Source of the DNA: Entomortierella parvispora
Lineage: Eukaryota; Mortierellomycota; Mortierellomycetes; Mortierellales; Mortierellaceae
NCBI GenBank assembly: GCA_963573315.1
Contig: OY752145.1
Location: forward strand, 434,001 to 498,000
DNA length: 64,000 nt
Direction of reading: 5' to 3'
The notes under the pieces were generated by a model. It did not search any database. It was not told the origin of the DNA and saw only the letters and a program-made list of their open reading frames with translations. Of the stretch, positions 47,700-59,957 are shown piece after piece; the stretch's first letter is position 1, and every line of letters begins with the position of its first letter. The position numbers and the translations under genes are program-made.

Positions 47700-49756
47700 T
47701 CATATCGCTGGATCGCTCTTGACAGCTGGAGATGAGCGTCGAGATATAGGCAAGGAGGGGGCAGATGGTGTGTATGAGGTCATATTGGAGGCTGCAGAGC
47801 TTGAGGCATAGGCAAGGATCCACTATTAAAGAAAGTATATTATCCGAGGGTGGTTAGTCCTTGCAACATCTTTTTCTTTTTCTTTTTACACCATGTACCT
47901 TGGTGTTCGTCAAGGTGAACTTCAACGCCCGGGTCCAGGTCTCTCCTTGATTGAACTGAAGCTTGATAGACGCGTCTCCAATGCGGTCCTTGTTGATCCT
48001 AGATATGAAATAAAAAGAGCGTTTTTTGATGTTAAGCCATCCATGAGGACCGAAAAAAAGGCAAGCCATCACGTCGTTCCTAGAACGCGTCTCCGTACTT
48101 GTATGGGAGTTCCAATTTAGGTCCTTGTTGGTTGTTATTATTTCCTAGCTGCTCCGCGTAATCTCCCAATTGTTGGAGGCAGTTGAGAAATGCAACCATG
48201 GCATGGTCGAATCGCCTGTTCAAGAACACTCGTCCAATTGCGATTTCACTTGATCCATAGAGCTCGTAGCTGGCTCGGTCACCTTCAATCTTATCAATCC
48301 GTGAGTAAGACCCGAGCGGGACCAAGCGATAGGTCTTGAATTCAAAATTCAATTTGTTGGCAATGGTATGCAGGAGAAGCAAGGTCTGTCCCCATGCAGC
48401 GTTGATCTCTGGCCATTCCACAGGCTGGGTAGGGAGGCGCCCTAGACGGAAGCCATTGATTGTTGCAAAATGTCCATCGTGGCCGATACAAAACGTATCA
48501 TTGTAGACGTTGGTCTTGTGGAGTTTCTCCAGCTGTCTTGTGTCATAGTCGTATTTCAAGTTGACGCTATCCCGCTCGTTATGAAAAGATTGCAAGGCCG
48601 TTTGGAACTCGTTGCATTCTTGCCAGTATCTATGTATGAATCCAACAAAGAATTAGTGTGTCACGTACTGTACTGGTATTTCAGGTATTTTGGGATGAAA
48701 GCGGCAATTACCTCTCCTCCTCTTTGTCTAGCTCTAGCGCTTCTTGCTCCAACATGGCAATCTCTTCTTGAACTGCCCTTTGTCGCTCCTCAATATCCCG
48801 AAGAGATTGAATGGAGGCGTCCTCGTCCACCTGAATGGTCCTAATCTCATTTTCCAGATTCTCCATCTCAGCGTCACTGGCCACGTTCGAGTTGACTGTT
48901 CGCAAAAAGTCAATATAACAATCACGCTCCCTGGAGACATCCCGAAGTTGCTTCGCCAAGGATTCCAAAAGCATTTCTGCGCACTCGTGACACAGCGGAT
49001 GGTCCACATCAGACTTTGCAGACATGAGGTCAAACAACTTGCCAGTCGTCCGAAGACGGTTCGCCTTGGCCGTTCTGTCATTTGAACCCTGTCCAAGATC
49101 CAGCACTTCATTTGTTCCGCCACCATTCGATTTCATCCGGCCGACACCAGACGACTGAGAACCATTCGGTGGCAGGGCGCTGATGTTGGTTTGACTATGG
49201 CCGTGCCGGGTACTCTGGGTAGAGTTGGAAGGAGACAGGGTTCCTCGGGTATAATTGTTGATGGGAGAGCTATGGGTGGTGTTGCTGTTGCTGTTGCTGA
49301 TATTGCTGTTGCCATTGCTGTTATTTCCGTCGCTTGGATTTCCTTTTGAGAGCATGACAAACGACTCTGCGGCGTCGATGGGCGGGTGACTATAGCCGCT
49401 AGAATCCTGGCCATGTTGTCGGTTGGGAACTGTTCGCGAAAACGCCGCCTCTGTGGAGACTGTCCCTCGCCTCCTCTGCCCCTGCCCTAGAAGTCCTTGA
49501 GGTGGGTGGCTTTGGTCGCTATCTTCTGCTACATGTCTGTGGCCATGCTGGTCGGAAAGAGGCCCTGGTGACAGTATAAGCAGGTAGCGAGTTAGCGTTG
49601 TAACTAATGAGCGTTACTCAAATGCGCAATGGAGAGGACAAGCCTACCAAGCAAGAGGTCATATGCAGCAGAGTTTATATCCTGTAACGAGTCGTCAATG
49701 TTCAGTTGTTGATTGCATTTCTGGCAGACAAAGGGTCGAGTGGGAGACGCGGCCAT
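47700..49756 (-). CDS. ATG6: Beclin 1/Atg6/Vps30 homologue
   Basis: Core subunit of class III phosphatidylinositol 3-kinase complexes for autophagy and vacuolar sorting. The start at 49756 gives an N-terminal CxxC zinc motif (CQKCNQQL). The next exon has a Gln/Ser/Asn-rich linker with the conserved AESFVML stretch, then CHEC, a coiled coil (LLESLAKQLRDVSRERDCYIDFL... EEEIAMLEQEALELDKEEER region, 49030-48715) and the beta-alpha repeated autophagy-specific domain (YNDTFCIGHDGHFATINGFRLGRLP; EWPEINAAWGQTLLLL; WTRALKFTLTNTKWILA). Splicing from about 48093 (AA|GTACGG) to 48003 restores LPYKINKD, as in Beclins. The stop is at 47700-47702. The C-terminal tail after KWILA is a Ser/Pro-rich extension absent from animals. 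Identification is firm. Confidence 0.94.
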
Positions 49757-50024
49757 CGTGTTGTGTTGGAGAAAGAGAAGTGCTGAATGAATGACATGCA
49801 TGCATGCTCTTTAAAAAAAAAATGTGACTGCACTTGATTCGTTCCTTCCTTCTGGCTCGGTGCTGCTGTGATCATCAAAAAGTAGTTTTTATTGTGGTAG
49901 TTTAATGTACAGGTATAGGTGATATTGTCGCAACAGGACAAGTAGCAGGGGAGAGTGGAGGAGTAATAAATGGGTGAGGGGGGAATGATAGTACAGGGCT
50001 AATGTCAGGTGAAGGATCCAGCTC

Positions 50025-51940
50025 TCAAAACTTGAACTCTTCAAACGCAGACCCTGCGAGAGCGGCCTGAATTTCAGCAGCCTGTTGCGATGTTGGCTGA
50101 GCAGGGAATCCATAAGATGAGGATGAGGTAGCGGCAGAGGCAGAGGACAGGGGTGCGCCTGGGGCGCCGGGATGACCAACCGAAGTGTTTCCTGAGGCAC
50201 TGCCGTTGTTTCCATTACCACCCTTGTTGATGATCTCAACATAGTTGCTGGGGAACAGACCCATTTCACCATTGCGAAGGCGACCACGCCACCATTGAGA
50301 CTCCTGCCCCATGGGATCGTGCCGGCTAAGGATAGCAATGATGTCGCCGCGACGGAAAGCCAATTCCTGGTGGGTATTTGAGGGAGTGAAGTCGTATAAT
50401 GCACGAGCAAAATCCAGGTTCTGGGGGTTGACGGGCGCGACAGCGGTCGTGGTGGCAACTTGACCCTCCTGACCAGGCAAGAGACCCTGTTGGGGAGTAG
50501 GGTTCCTGTTGGAAAGGGCACGAATGAGACGGCCCATCAAGTACGGAAGTCCAAAGACAGCCAACAGGAAGATAACCATGGGCCTCTTGGAGTATCTGGG
50601 CTGAGCTTGGAACTCTTGGAAGTTCCCTGGGGTCAGTTCTTGGGTGTTAACAGGAGCCTTCATGCCCACCATTCGGTAAGCAAGGCTCTTGGCCCAGCGC
50701 AACAAGGCAAAAATGCTCAACACTTGTCCGAGATAACCGCGCAAATGGCCAAACTGTTCAGCAACGCCGACCATGGCCATGAAGGAAGAGTGGGTGGCCA
50801 TGAAGGTCGACTCGAGCATCTGGGCAAAACCTCCAAAAGCACCAACAACAGACTCGATTAGCTGGAAGGTGGGGGCTGATCCTTGCTCCATGCGCTGCAT
50901 GAGAGACATCTCCTCAGGCCCCATGGGTCCGTTCATGCCGTTCATTCCGTTCATTCCATTCATTCCCATGCCCATCCTGTTCATGCCGTATCCGCCGTAG
51001 CTTGAGCCGTATCCAGTGCCGTAGGAAGAGCCATATCCGCCGTACGACGAGCCGTACATGCCACCACCGAGGCGAGAGTAAGGCGAGGAATAGGAGGAGC
51101 CATAGGAGGAGCCATATCCGCCCATGCCCATCCTGCTGTATGGCGACGAGTAAGAGGAGCCGTAGCCGGACATTCCGTAGCCGGCGGCACCGGCGCCATA
51201 GCTTGAGCCGTATCCGTTCATTCCGGCTACGCCTTGAGATAGAGAGATAGAGGGGGGAGTAGAGAGAGGATGAGGGTTGTTGTTAGTCTCTTTGGAGGGA
51301 AACAAAGAAGTGGGAGCGAGGAGGAAAGTGACAGTAAGAGTACTGTAAGAGGGTAGGAAAGAAAGATGAAAAAGAGACGGAAAGGGACACACACGGAGAT
51401 GTGAGGGTCACTTCGGCTGGGGACAGAGCGATGGAGCGAACCCGCGGGTGCGAACAAGCAAGTGTTCTTTTTTGGGTTCAGATTGCGGCCAACTCAAAAG
51501 ACACTGAATCGTCCGCATCCCACCCTGATGTTGTTGGCTGGCTGGCTGACTGATTGCCTGATTGAATGACTGACTGACTGACTGACTGACTGATTGATTG
51601 ACAGACAGAACTAACTGACGACCAGCCTCATGTCGCTGCCTGGCTCTCTTCACCTTCAAAAGAGTCCAAGAGATAATTGTCCAGCACTGGGTGTTATGTG
51701 TGGGGAGAAGGCAAGAGTGCGTGGGGTCTGGCCAATCATAAAGTCTAGGCTTGGCTTACCTGGACGATTATAGGCAGAGGTAACTCCTCCAGCCATGGCA
51801 GAGGACCGGGCAGGAAGTGCAGGTGGGCCAGCGTCCGAAGTTTGAGCAAGAGACGAGGAAGGGGCGGAGGGCAAGGGAGCCGAGGATGCTGCAGAGGAGA
51901 CAGCACCAGCTCGCTCCCAGGGTTTGGGTGGAGAAGCCAT
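50025..51940 (-). CDS. PEX13: Peroxisomal docking protein Pex13
   Basis: Integral peroxisomal membrane protein that forms the docking complex with Pex14 and receives the Pex5 receptor. Two exons (51940-51760, 51232-50025) give 462 residues. Exon 1 codes for a Pro/Ser/Ala-rich start. Exon 2 begins with a Tyr-Gly-Ser repeat region (GYGSSYG units) and Gly-Met-Asn repeats, then helical and membrane segments (PTFQLIESVVGAFGGFAQML; RPMVIFLLAVFGLPYLMG) and a C-terminal SH3 domain (ARALYDFTPS...WWRGRL...GLFPSNYVEII). A short Ala-rich tail ends EEFKF. The Tyr-Gly region matches the YG domain reported to help build a selective meshwork for import (family knowledge). The intron is 527 nt and repeat-rich. 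Identification is firm. Confidence 0.95.
51536..51610. repeat. Tetranucleotide repeats (GGCT, TGAC, TGAT) in the PEX13 intron
   Basis: Blocks of GGCT, then about six TGAC units, TGAT and CAGA units over 75 nt, probably slippage-generated. Confidence 0.8.
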
Positions 51941-54900
51941 TAGAGATGTAAAGTGCAAGCGAGAGTGAGAGTGAGAAGAGATAGAGAGTAAAGAGAGAGG
52001 ATAGATAGATTAGACCAAGGAGGAGAAAGAGGAGAGGAAGACGAGGAATGGGGGGTGGGGATGCAGCTGTTGTGGAGGAGAGGGAGACACAGAGAGAGAG
52101 AAGAGGGAATCGAAGGGAAGGAGACTTCTGCACCAGTCATGTCAGGGCCGCGCTGACCGGGCTTGTCTCTCCCCCTCTCTCTCTGTCTTCTGTCTCGCTC
52201 TGTCCCGATCACATGTGAAGAGGCGGCAAAAAATCTTCCGGTCACCTGACCGCCGCTCGGCTCGCCTCGCCATTGGCTAGCAAAGGCCAGACGCGTTGTG
52301 GGGAAGAGGCGCTTCTTCGCCTTCCAGGCAGCTTGCTGCTGTAGACTGTAGCCTTGTTCTTGCCGTTGCCAGCAATGTTGTTGCTATTGCTGTGCTATGA
52401 CCAACACCCCATCGGCCAGATCGGCCGTGTTCTTTTCATTCCCAACAATATCACGCCTCCGGACCTTTCTCGTCCTCTTCGCGCTTTCTCCTGCACCTCG
52501 AATCGACTGCTGCAGTCTGTGGAGGGATCGAGACTCTGTCGGTAGTTAACAAACAGCCGGGAAAACAAAATGGATGTCATGCAAAAACCCCACCAGTAGG
52601 TCAAAGTAGGTTGGATCAGAGTTGATGTTGATGGAGCGTACATAACAACATCCAACATCTCCAGCAAACCTGACAATCTCGCATGCCCGTCCTCGCCTGG
52701 AACAAAACTGTTGTGTCCATACTTGTGTGCGGAACTCCTGAGCAGGCCGTTTTTTTTATTTATTTTCCATCAACAGGCAGCCGTTGTATCGGACTGGGGA
52801 CGGGTCCTTGGTCGTATCGAAAGCACATTGCATGCAAGCTATCTTCTTCGGTGGATTCGGCTACTAGATCCAGCAACAATCTGGTGTGGAAGACAGACTT
52901 GCAACGGTGTCAATGAGGCCGAGTGCCATCTTTGTATTGCAGGCACTAATATCTATCTATTCAACAAACTGCCGAAGGAAGACAAAAAAAAGGCACGGAC
53001 ACACTTCAACAAAACAAGGGATGAGGGGCTGTTATTAAGAAAACAAGTCAAGTCGACGGTCGACAGGATGGATGCAATGACAAGCAGCAGCTGTGGATCA
53101 AGGAACACATCATTTGCGTGGTCTAAATCAAGACCATGATTGCTATGTGTGCAATTGGAGAGCTACCGTGGTCCCCTTTTCTCACCCTGTTCGTGGGGGT
53201 GTTGATATGAGCACTCGAACAAGCACCAAAGATACTTCAATGGTCGTTGCATTGAACGTTTTTGAATATAATCTAAAGACAACTTGAAAGCCATGGCCAC
53301 TTAGCACGGACCACATGGACAGGAACCAAACCGGCCACAACATAATACAAAGTAAAGAAAGAACGGGGGTGTGTGAACAAAGCGTAGCTGCACACGGACG
53401 GTTCAACTCTCGCGCGCGTTGAGGCCTCATTGACAATGTCTCCGTCGCAAGAATGGGTCCGTCTCCTTAACGAAGGCTCAGCTGTGCCTTTGTGGTTCCA
53501 TTTGCTTTTTTGATGGCGTTGCAATTGGACATGGTCCATTGCATTTGCTCTCTCTCTGTCTCTTCTCACCCTTCGCTCCCTCTCCTTTTTTCTCCTTCCA
53601 CACACATCTTGCTGTCCATTGCCATCCTATTCTTCTCATTCACCTTTACTTGATTTATCATTCTTTGCTCGTTGTTGTTTTTGTGCTCTCTTCTTTTTAC
53701 TCTCTGCCTCTGCCACTCGCCTGTTCATCTTACTTCTCCTCGCTGACATCTTGCTCAACTCTCCCGACCCGTCTTGTCTCTGCCATTCCGTCCTTCTTTT
53801 ACTCTTTTGTCTCTTCCTACCATTCTGTTCGCTACTCGAAAGTCCTCGTGCCAACTCACGCGGCAAGGGTTAGGCAATCACCTTCACTTCACCAAACTCT
53901 TGGATTTCACATACCTTCACACTTTCGGATTCGTATCATTGCTTGCGCAGTCTGGTATCAACCTTTCTCTTGTTTCCTTCCTCCAACTCACCTCTGTCCC
54001 AAGGCCGGCTTTTGGCTCTTGCCCCAAGTCCTGAACTCGATTTCTTCGTTGTCAACACTGTCCTTATCTTTTCCAGCTGAGGCCTCCATCGGAACCCTCG
54101 ACCCTCAACACTTGCGACCTTAAACAAAGGACTCTGCCCCTCCCTTCCCCTTCTCCCTTCGTTCCCAATTGACCAACACACCGTCAATCCTTTTGCAAAC
54201 ACCTCCTTTCCGGATTCGATACGACACGTAAGTTGGCCCTGAGCCAGGTTCCTTTTTACGTGTTTCCTAGAGAGATAGACATTACAACGCTCCACACCTC
54301 CCGCCATTGCTCGTTTCTCTGTTGCACAAGAAACCCTGCAACAAACATCGTGGTTCACCCCCTGGCGTGTGCCATGTGCAGGCTCAAAAAAAAAAAGAGA
54401 GGGAAGACAGAACAGGGTTTGTCGTGCTCCCGCCTCAACATTTTCGCCCTTTTTTTGAAGGGTGGGTGGAAGGCGCTTAGCCAGCTGGGATCCAATCGGC
54501 CGTCTAAAGGCATTGTGCACTGACGCCGAGCGGAGGTTGGCAGAGGCAGATCCGCCTCGGGACACCTTAAATTGCAATGCAGACTCCTTGTGTGTATGTA
54601 TTTTAAGCATATTCCTCCGTGGGATTCGCCTTCCCGCCCAGGAGCTGTCTGTCATTATGACCCGTTGATTGCAATTGATGGCCCTGTTCTCTTTCCTGGC
54701 AGAGCAGCGAGAGCTGGAGATCTCGTCTTCATTCCATCCGTTCCTTCTGCATTCACATTCGTCCGCTGATTGATTCAGGCACAGTCCTCCTCTGTTCTCC
54801 CTTCACCCTTACTCGTCCCTTTGGCGGTGGTACTTCTGAACCCTCCACCTGATTTCGTTCCTCCCAGATCATGCACACACTGCAGATTTTCCCGCCAGCC

Positions 54901-55299
54901 GTCCAGCCACTCCCCCTCTCGCTTCCCACTGTGTCCTCTGTTCTCTCGTTCCCTGGTCTGCCCCCCTCCTTCTCTTCCTCCTCCTCTTCTTCCTCAATGT
55001 CATGAGCAATGCTGTGCACTCATTGATCTCTGACTGTCCATGCAACAATACTCCACCTTCACACCTTGACTTTCTTTCCTCTCCACTCTTTCTCTCTCTC
55101 TTTCTCTCTGTCCCAGCCTGATCGATCTGGTCTTTTTCCCCCCCTTCCGTCACGACCCGCACGCGTGTTGTCTCACCTCTATCTTCTCTTCCTGACCATC
55201 AACAGGCTAGGGCATTCTCTTCCTCCCACGCCTTCACTCCTGTCCTCTCTTCGCCTCGTCTGCCTCTCTTCTCTCTCCAATTGATCGCTCTGCCAAATC
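51941..55299. other. 3.4 kb gene-free region between PEX13 and the kinase gene
   Basis: Divergent interval. 51950-52110 is GA-rich (CT-rich on the PEX13 strand). 52250-53530 is of mixed composition with ORFs that show no family resemblance. 53540-54220 and 54770-55295 are strongly pyrimidine-rich on the kinase sense strand, consistent with a long 5' leader. ORFs here are Leu/Ser/Phe-rich by composition. Nothing convincing as a gene, RNA or element. Confidence 0.55.
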
Positions 55300-58200
55300 A
55301 TGGACGGGATCTCTCTTGTCAACGTCAATGAACGCCTCCTCGGCCTCGCTATCGACCAGCAGCCCTCCCTCCATCATCATCACAGCAGTGCTGATCAGGA
55401 CATGCCTTCTGCCGCCGTCGTCTGCTCCTCGCTGCTGAAGACCCAGCGGTACGGCGACAACCAGAGTCACATGGTCAAGCCTGGAATGGACGAGGACTCT
55501 GACGTCTCGGCCGTGCTGCTGACCCCTGTCTCGTTTGCCACCAAAGATCATTCTCACCACCATGACCACCATCCTGTCTCTTACTTTCCACCTCAGCCCA
55601 ACACAAACACAACAGAAGCCAGTCAAACGACGACGATACCCCGTTCTCCTCCCTCTTCCTCGTCCTCTGTCGTCTCTTCCCGCCATCGCCTCTCTTCGAA
55701 ACACAGTCAACAACAACAACAACCACATCACCAACGCGAACACGAACACGAACACCAACAACTATCGTCTCATACAAAGATGGTTCCCCATTTCCCGTCA
55801 TCCTACCCCGTTGTCCGTGCACACGAAAGCCGCGACAGGGTGAGGCTTCCGCCTCCTAACGCCAGCGATATCTCCGAGGTTGTCCTACCTTTGGAGGCCT
55901 TTGCGGAAGGGGAGGTGCTGGAGATTGAGATGGCTGGAGATGAAGAGGAAAACGATCGTTGGGGGGCTCATGAACACCTTTCCTATCCATATGGAACTTC
56001 AGCCCACATGCGCCAATCGCGCGCCCGCTGCTCTTCCTCAACCCTGTTTGATGATGCCTCGCGGCCACCATCGGAGCAGAGTTGTTACCACACCAAGAAT
56101 AGCAGCTCAGAGAGTGAAGTTGTCCATGACAATTTTGCATCTGTGACCCCTCCACAACAAGAACAACAGCAGCAGGTGGAAAAACAACTATCCTCCAAAC
56201 ACTACCGCAATACCTATGACTCTCCTTCAAATGGTCGGAGGACTGCCATTGTGTTTGTGGATCATCAGCATCCACAACAGCCCTATAAATCTCACCATAG
56301 TCAAGATTATAGTGGGCGCATGCACAAAAAAGGGCAGAGTGAGACACTGGGGTCCCATTCGAGTCAAAACACGAGTGGGAGCGCCAGTACCAATTCTTGC
56401 GCTGATAGCCCCTCCTGGACCATCTCTGGGGCGCGCCTGACGATTGAGCCGTCGACTCCTGTCCGACCCGCGAACTCGCGTGGCAGCAATAGCGATCACG
56501 CCAACAAGAGCGGTACAAAGAGTGGCAGCGACCACCACGATCAAGGGAGTAGCAACCACAGCGCTAAGGGGTCATCCCCCTTGTTGGCGCCGTCGACGCC
56601 CTTGACTCCGATCCCTGGCGAGTTGGATAAACCGACAAAGAACCTGATGATCTTTAACAAGATCCCCCGCCAGTGGCCGGCCTCTCAGGAGACGTTGCAC
56701 CATCACTTTGTCGCCAAGGGCACCAAGCCAACCGTAAGTCGGTTTGAACCTTTTTTTTTTTTTTTTTTTTTTTTCGCGTTCATCCTTTCTTTTTTTTTCC
56801 CTTTGAGAATGACAACGGAGAGCAAGTACGCTTTCAAAGGCGTGTGTGACCTGATCTTACTATCCGGACCTTGTGTGCCGAATACAGGAAGGTTATACCA
56901 GGGGAAGCATATCCAAGGAGAGTCCAAGATCGAGGGGGTGCAGAAAGAGACAAAAAGAGCGGGAATCAGGTTCAAGGGGTTGGCCTGAGTTGCTTGGATG
57001 AGGGACTCTCTTCCTTTTTGAGATTGAAAATTTGCATGATTTGTTACTGCAGCATGCAGCATCGAGAAAGCGAGAAAGGCGAGACCTCGCGGGCAGGTGA
57101 AGATGGACGCGTTATTTGGCATCCTCGCCCCCACATATCCATTTAGCAGCCCACCCACCTGCTCACCCACCTGCCTTTTTTTCTTTTTTTCTCTTGTTCT
57201 CGTTCTTGTTTTTCCCTTCCTCTTTTTTGTTTGGGGGCGCGTTGGACGAGAGAGCATCTCGAATACCCTTTCTTGTCCCCTCTATTTTCCCCGTCTCGAG
57301 CAAAACACTTCGTCAATGTTGTTGCACCGGACTTTTGTGCGTCCTCATTCTTGCTCTTTGTTGCTGTGCGTTCTGCTTGTCCTCTCTGACCGTCCTCTCG
57401 TTTTATACAAGGGAGACGACCCTTCCCCCCACACAATGCTCTTTTTCGAAGAACATTCTCCCAGAGATATCTAACAGAACGTTCTTCCCGCCATTTTCCT
57501 CACCCCCACCCCTGTATTCCTGTATTCGCATCGCGACTAGATTATCAAAGAGTTTGATCCCGTAACTGCAGAGCGCATCGACCGAGTCATCAACAAGGAA
57601 AAGCCATTGAACCGAGCCGCCAAAGAGAAGGTGAGGATAAATTGCAACTCTTTTTGCAAAAACTCTTACGACATCAGCCCCACCGAACCCCACCGGCCAC
57701 CATGTGGTCATTAATCCCTCTTTTCCCTGTCCCACCACAGAGAAAAAAAGGCGCAACAAGAGAGAAAGGTACCCTGCTAACAGTCCTTATTCCAAATTCA
57801 CCTTTAGCTTGCTGCAGAACAAAAGGAGGCCGAATTGGAAGCAAGAGGGTTCTTTGAACCTGCACGTCGATGGAAAGGACGCGACGTTTATCCTAGACCT
57901 CCTAACTGGGTGTACTGCCGACGGGTGAGTAGTTTTCCCCATCTACCCTCCTTTGAGAGTATTTACGAAAAAGGTCATTTCTAACGGTCCACATTCTTTT
58001 TTCTTGGGCTGTCCCCTTTCTTTTTTTATTAGACCAAAAACAACTGGCTGGAAAAGACAAAGATCTTGGCAGACACGTACAAGCTGTTCAAGGGTCAGGT
58101 CCTAGGCAAAGGGCATCATGCAGACGTGTACAAGGGTGTTGATCTCATAACAGGTCAGGACCTGGCCATCAAGGTCATCTACAAGACGGTGACCCGTCGT

Positions 58201-59382
58201 CTCGGTTTTGTGAATGAGGATTCTACACAAGAGGTCAAGAACCGTCGGTTATTGAACGAGGCCTGGTTTATCGATTACCTCAAGGACGGACCCGGGATCT
58301 GCAAGATGATCCGGGTGGTCGAGACGGCGACAAAGTTTTACTTTGTGATGGAATTGGCGCAATCGGATCTGAACTCGTACTCCAATGGCATCAACATGAG
58401 AGAGGAGGAGATTCGACACATTCTCAAACCCATCTTTGAGTGTTTGAAATACGCCCACAGCCACGATATTACCCATCGTGATATCAAGGTAAGGATAAAG
58501 AAAGAAAGAGAGAGAAGAGAAAAAGTAACTATGAACTTCCCAATTCAAAAAAAAAAAAGAAAAACTGACGAGAATTATAACCTTGTGGACTTTGTTGAAT
58601 ACGTAGCCCGAGAATATCTTGCTACGTACCAGGAAGGATTGGTTAAGACCCAATGAGCTAACTGGAGGCAGTGGATACGGCAAGTCTGAAGGCAAAAAGG
58701 CCTCCTTGCATTTGACAGGCACCAGTAGCTGTCGTCGCAACCGTAACCACAACAATCGGTCGTTGCGTCCTGTGGACGATGATTCTAGTATCTTGAGCAG
58801 TACTTTTGCAAACGAAAGTTCTTATATGGACATGGACACGAACGATGGTCGTTCGTCCATGGATTCGGCCACTCTTTACAATTTCGATCATCGCTTCGAT
58901 GCCTTCTTGGCCGATTGGGGCCTGGCTGTTGAGCACGATTGTAACAGTGGTCGGAAACCGGTGGGCACCCCGCTTTACGCGGCCCCCGAGGTTGTCCGAA
59001 AAATGAAGAGGATCCGTCGTCGCGAATGGATCAACTATCGCGCTTGCGATATTTGGAGTTTGGGCGTGACCATGTTTGTTGTGTAAGTATTCGTTGCTCT
59101 CTCACGGTTTTTTTTTTTTTTTTTTTTTTTTGGCCCCAATACTCCTTCTTTGAGAAGCATTCTTTCTAACTCTTTCTGAATGCTCCTGTAAATAGCGCCA
59201 GTGGAATATACCCCTATCACACCCACGACGCCCTCGAGGCTCAATCTCCACCCAATTGGGCCGCGCTCGAGTCGTCAGGGATGTCACGCGAGTACATCGC
59301 GTTCACTCAGCGATTGATGAACCTGACAGCTGAGCTTCGACCCTCTGCTGCAGAAGCCTGCGCAGATCCCTGGTTGCAATAA
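55300..59382 (+). CDS. Protein kinase with DWG motif, long disordered N-terminus and large catalytic-loop insert
   Basis: Six exons (55300-56733, 57541-57630, 57808-57924, 58033-58488, 58607-59082, 59196-59382) give 919 residues. Residues 1-478 are His/Gln/Ser-rich and disordered. A linker with FDPVTAERIDRVINKEKPL precedes the kinase domain: Gly-loop GKGHHADVY (572-580), AIK with catalytic Lys594, THRDIKPEN (D697), and DWG (802-804) instead of DFG. Between PEN and DWG about 80 extra residues are inserted. The activation segment then has GTPLYAAPEVV and subdomain IX DIWSLGV. Catalytic residues are intact, so it is probably active; DWG is also used by CK2. I cannot place it in a named family. 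AATAAA at 59668 follows. Confidence 0.85.
56751..56774 (+). repeat. T24 homopolymer in kinase intron 1
   Basis: 24 T in a row near the 5' end of an 807-nt intron (56734-57540). The intron is the longest in the gene; its central ORFs are C/T-biased. Confidence 0.8.
59108..59131 (+). repeat. T24 homopolymer in the last kinase intron
   Basis: 24 T in a row 25 nt after the GTAAGT donor, in a 113-nt intron. Confidence 0.8.
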
Positions 59383-59957
59383 CTCTGCACACAACCAACA
59401 CAACCCCTCTCCCTCCGATGGAGACAGAAGGAAATCCCGCTTCCACCTCAATTGGATCAACAGAGAACGGCGAACGAAATCTTTCGTTTTCCTTTTCTCA
59501 CTATATACCAAAAGGAACAAGGAAGGATCCCTCTTTTCTTGTTCTTTGTCAATCAGCATTGTTTCCCACTTATCTCGTTTTCACTCTTCCCTTATCCAGC
59601 ATATCATTAATCGCGATCGTTATACCTTGCCCTTCTTCAAGCATCATCTTTTTATCTATCCCATGCAAATAAAATAATAATAATAAAAAAGCGATTGCAG
59701 TATCGTGCACAGCAGACAATCTGACAGGCTGACAATCAAAGAGTCATGATGTTCACGATCGGGTGTGTTCTTGACAATCTTGGGTTGACTGGAGAGTAAC
59801 GACCAGTAGCCAAGACGGTGCTGATCATTATTAGGCTGCGGCCAGTGAAAGATGTGGTATAGAGTGATAATGAAGGAGCAGTGTAGGATGAGACAAGTTG
59901 TGAAGATGCTTTATGAACAATAGAAAAAAAAAACGACCTTTCTGTGCCATGATGAGA
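59383..59957. other. Convergent intergenic region
   Basis: 575 bp between the kinase stop and the stop of the minus-strand gene. AT-rich ATAATAATAA at 59670-59690 and A10 at about 59923. No gene seen. Confidence 0.55.

Noticed and set aside
53539-54123. 194-codon plus-strand ORF
   Set aside because: Ser/Leu/Phe-rich product of a pyrimidine tract upstream of the kinase.
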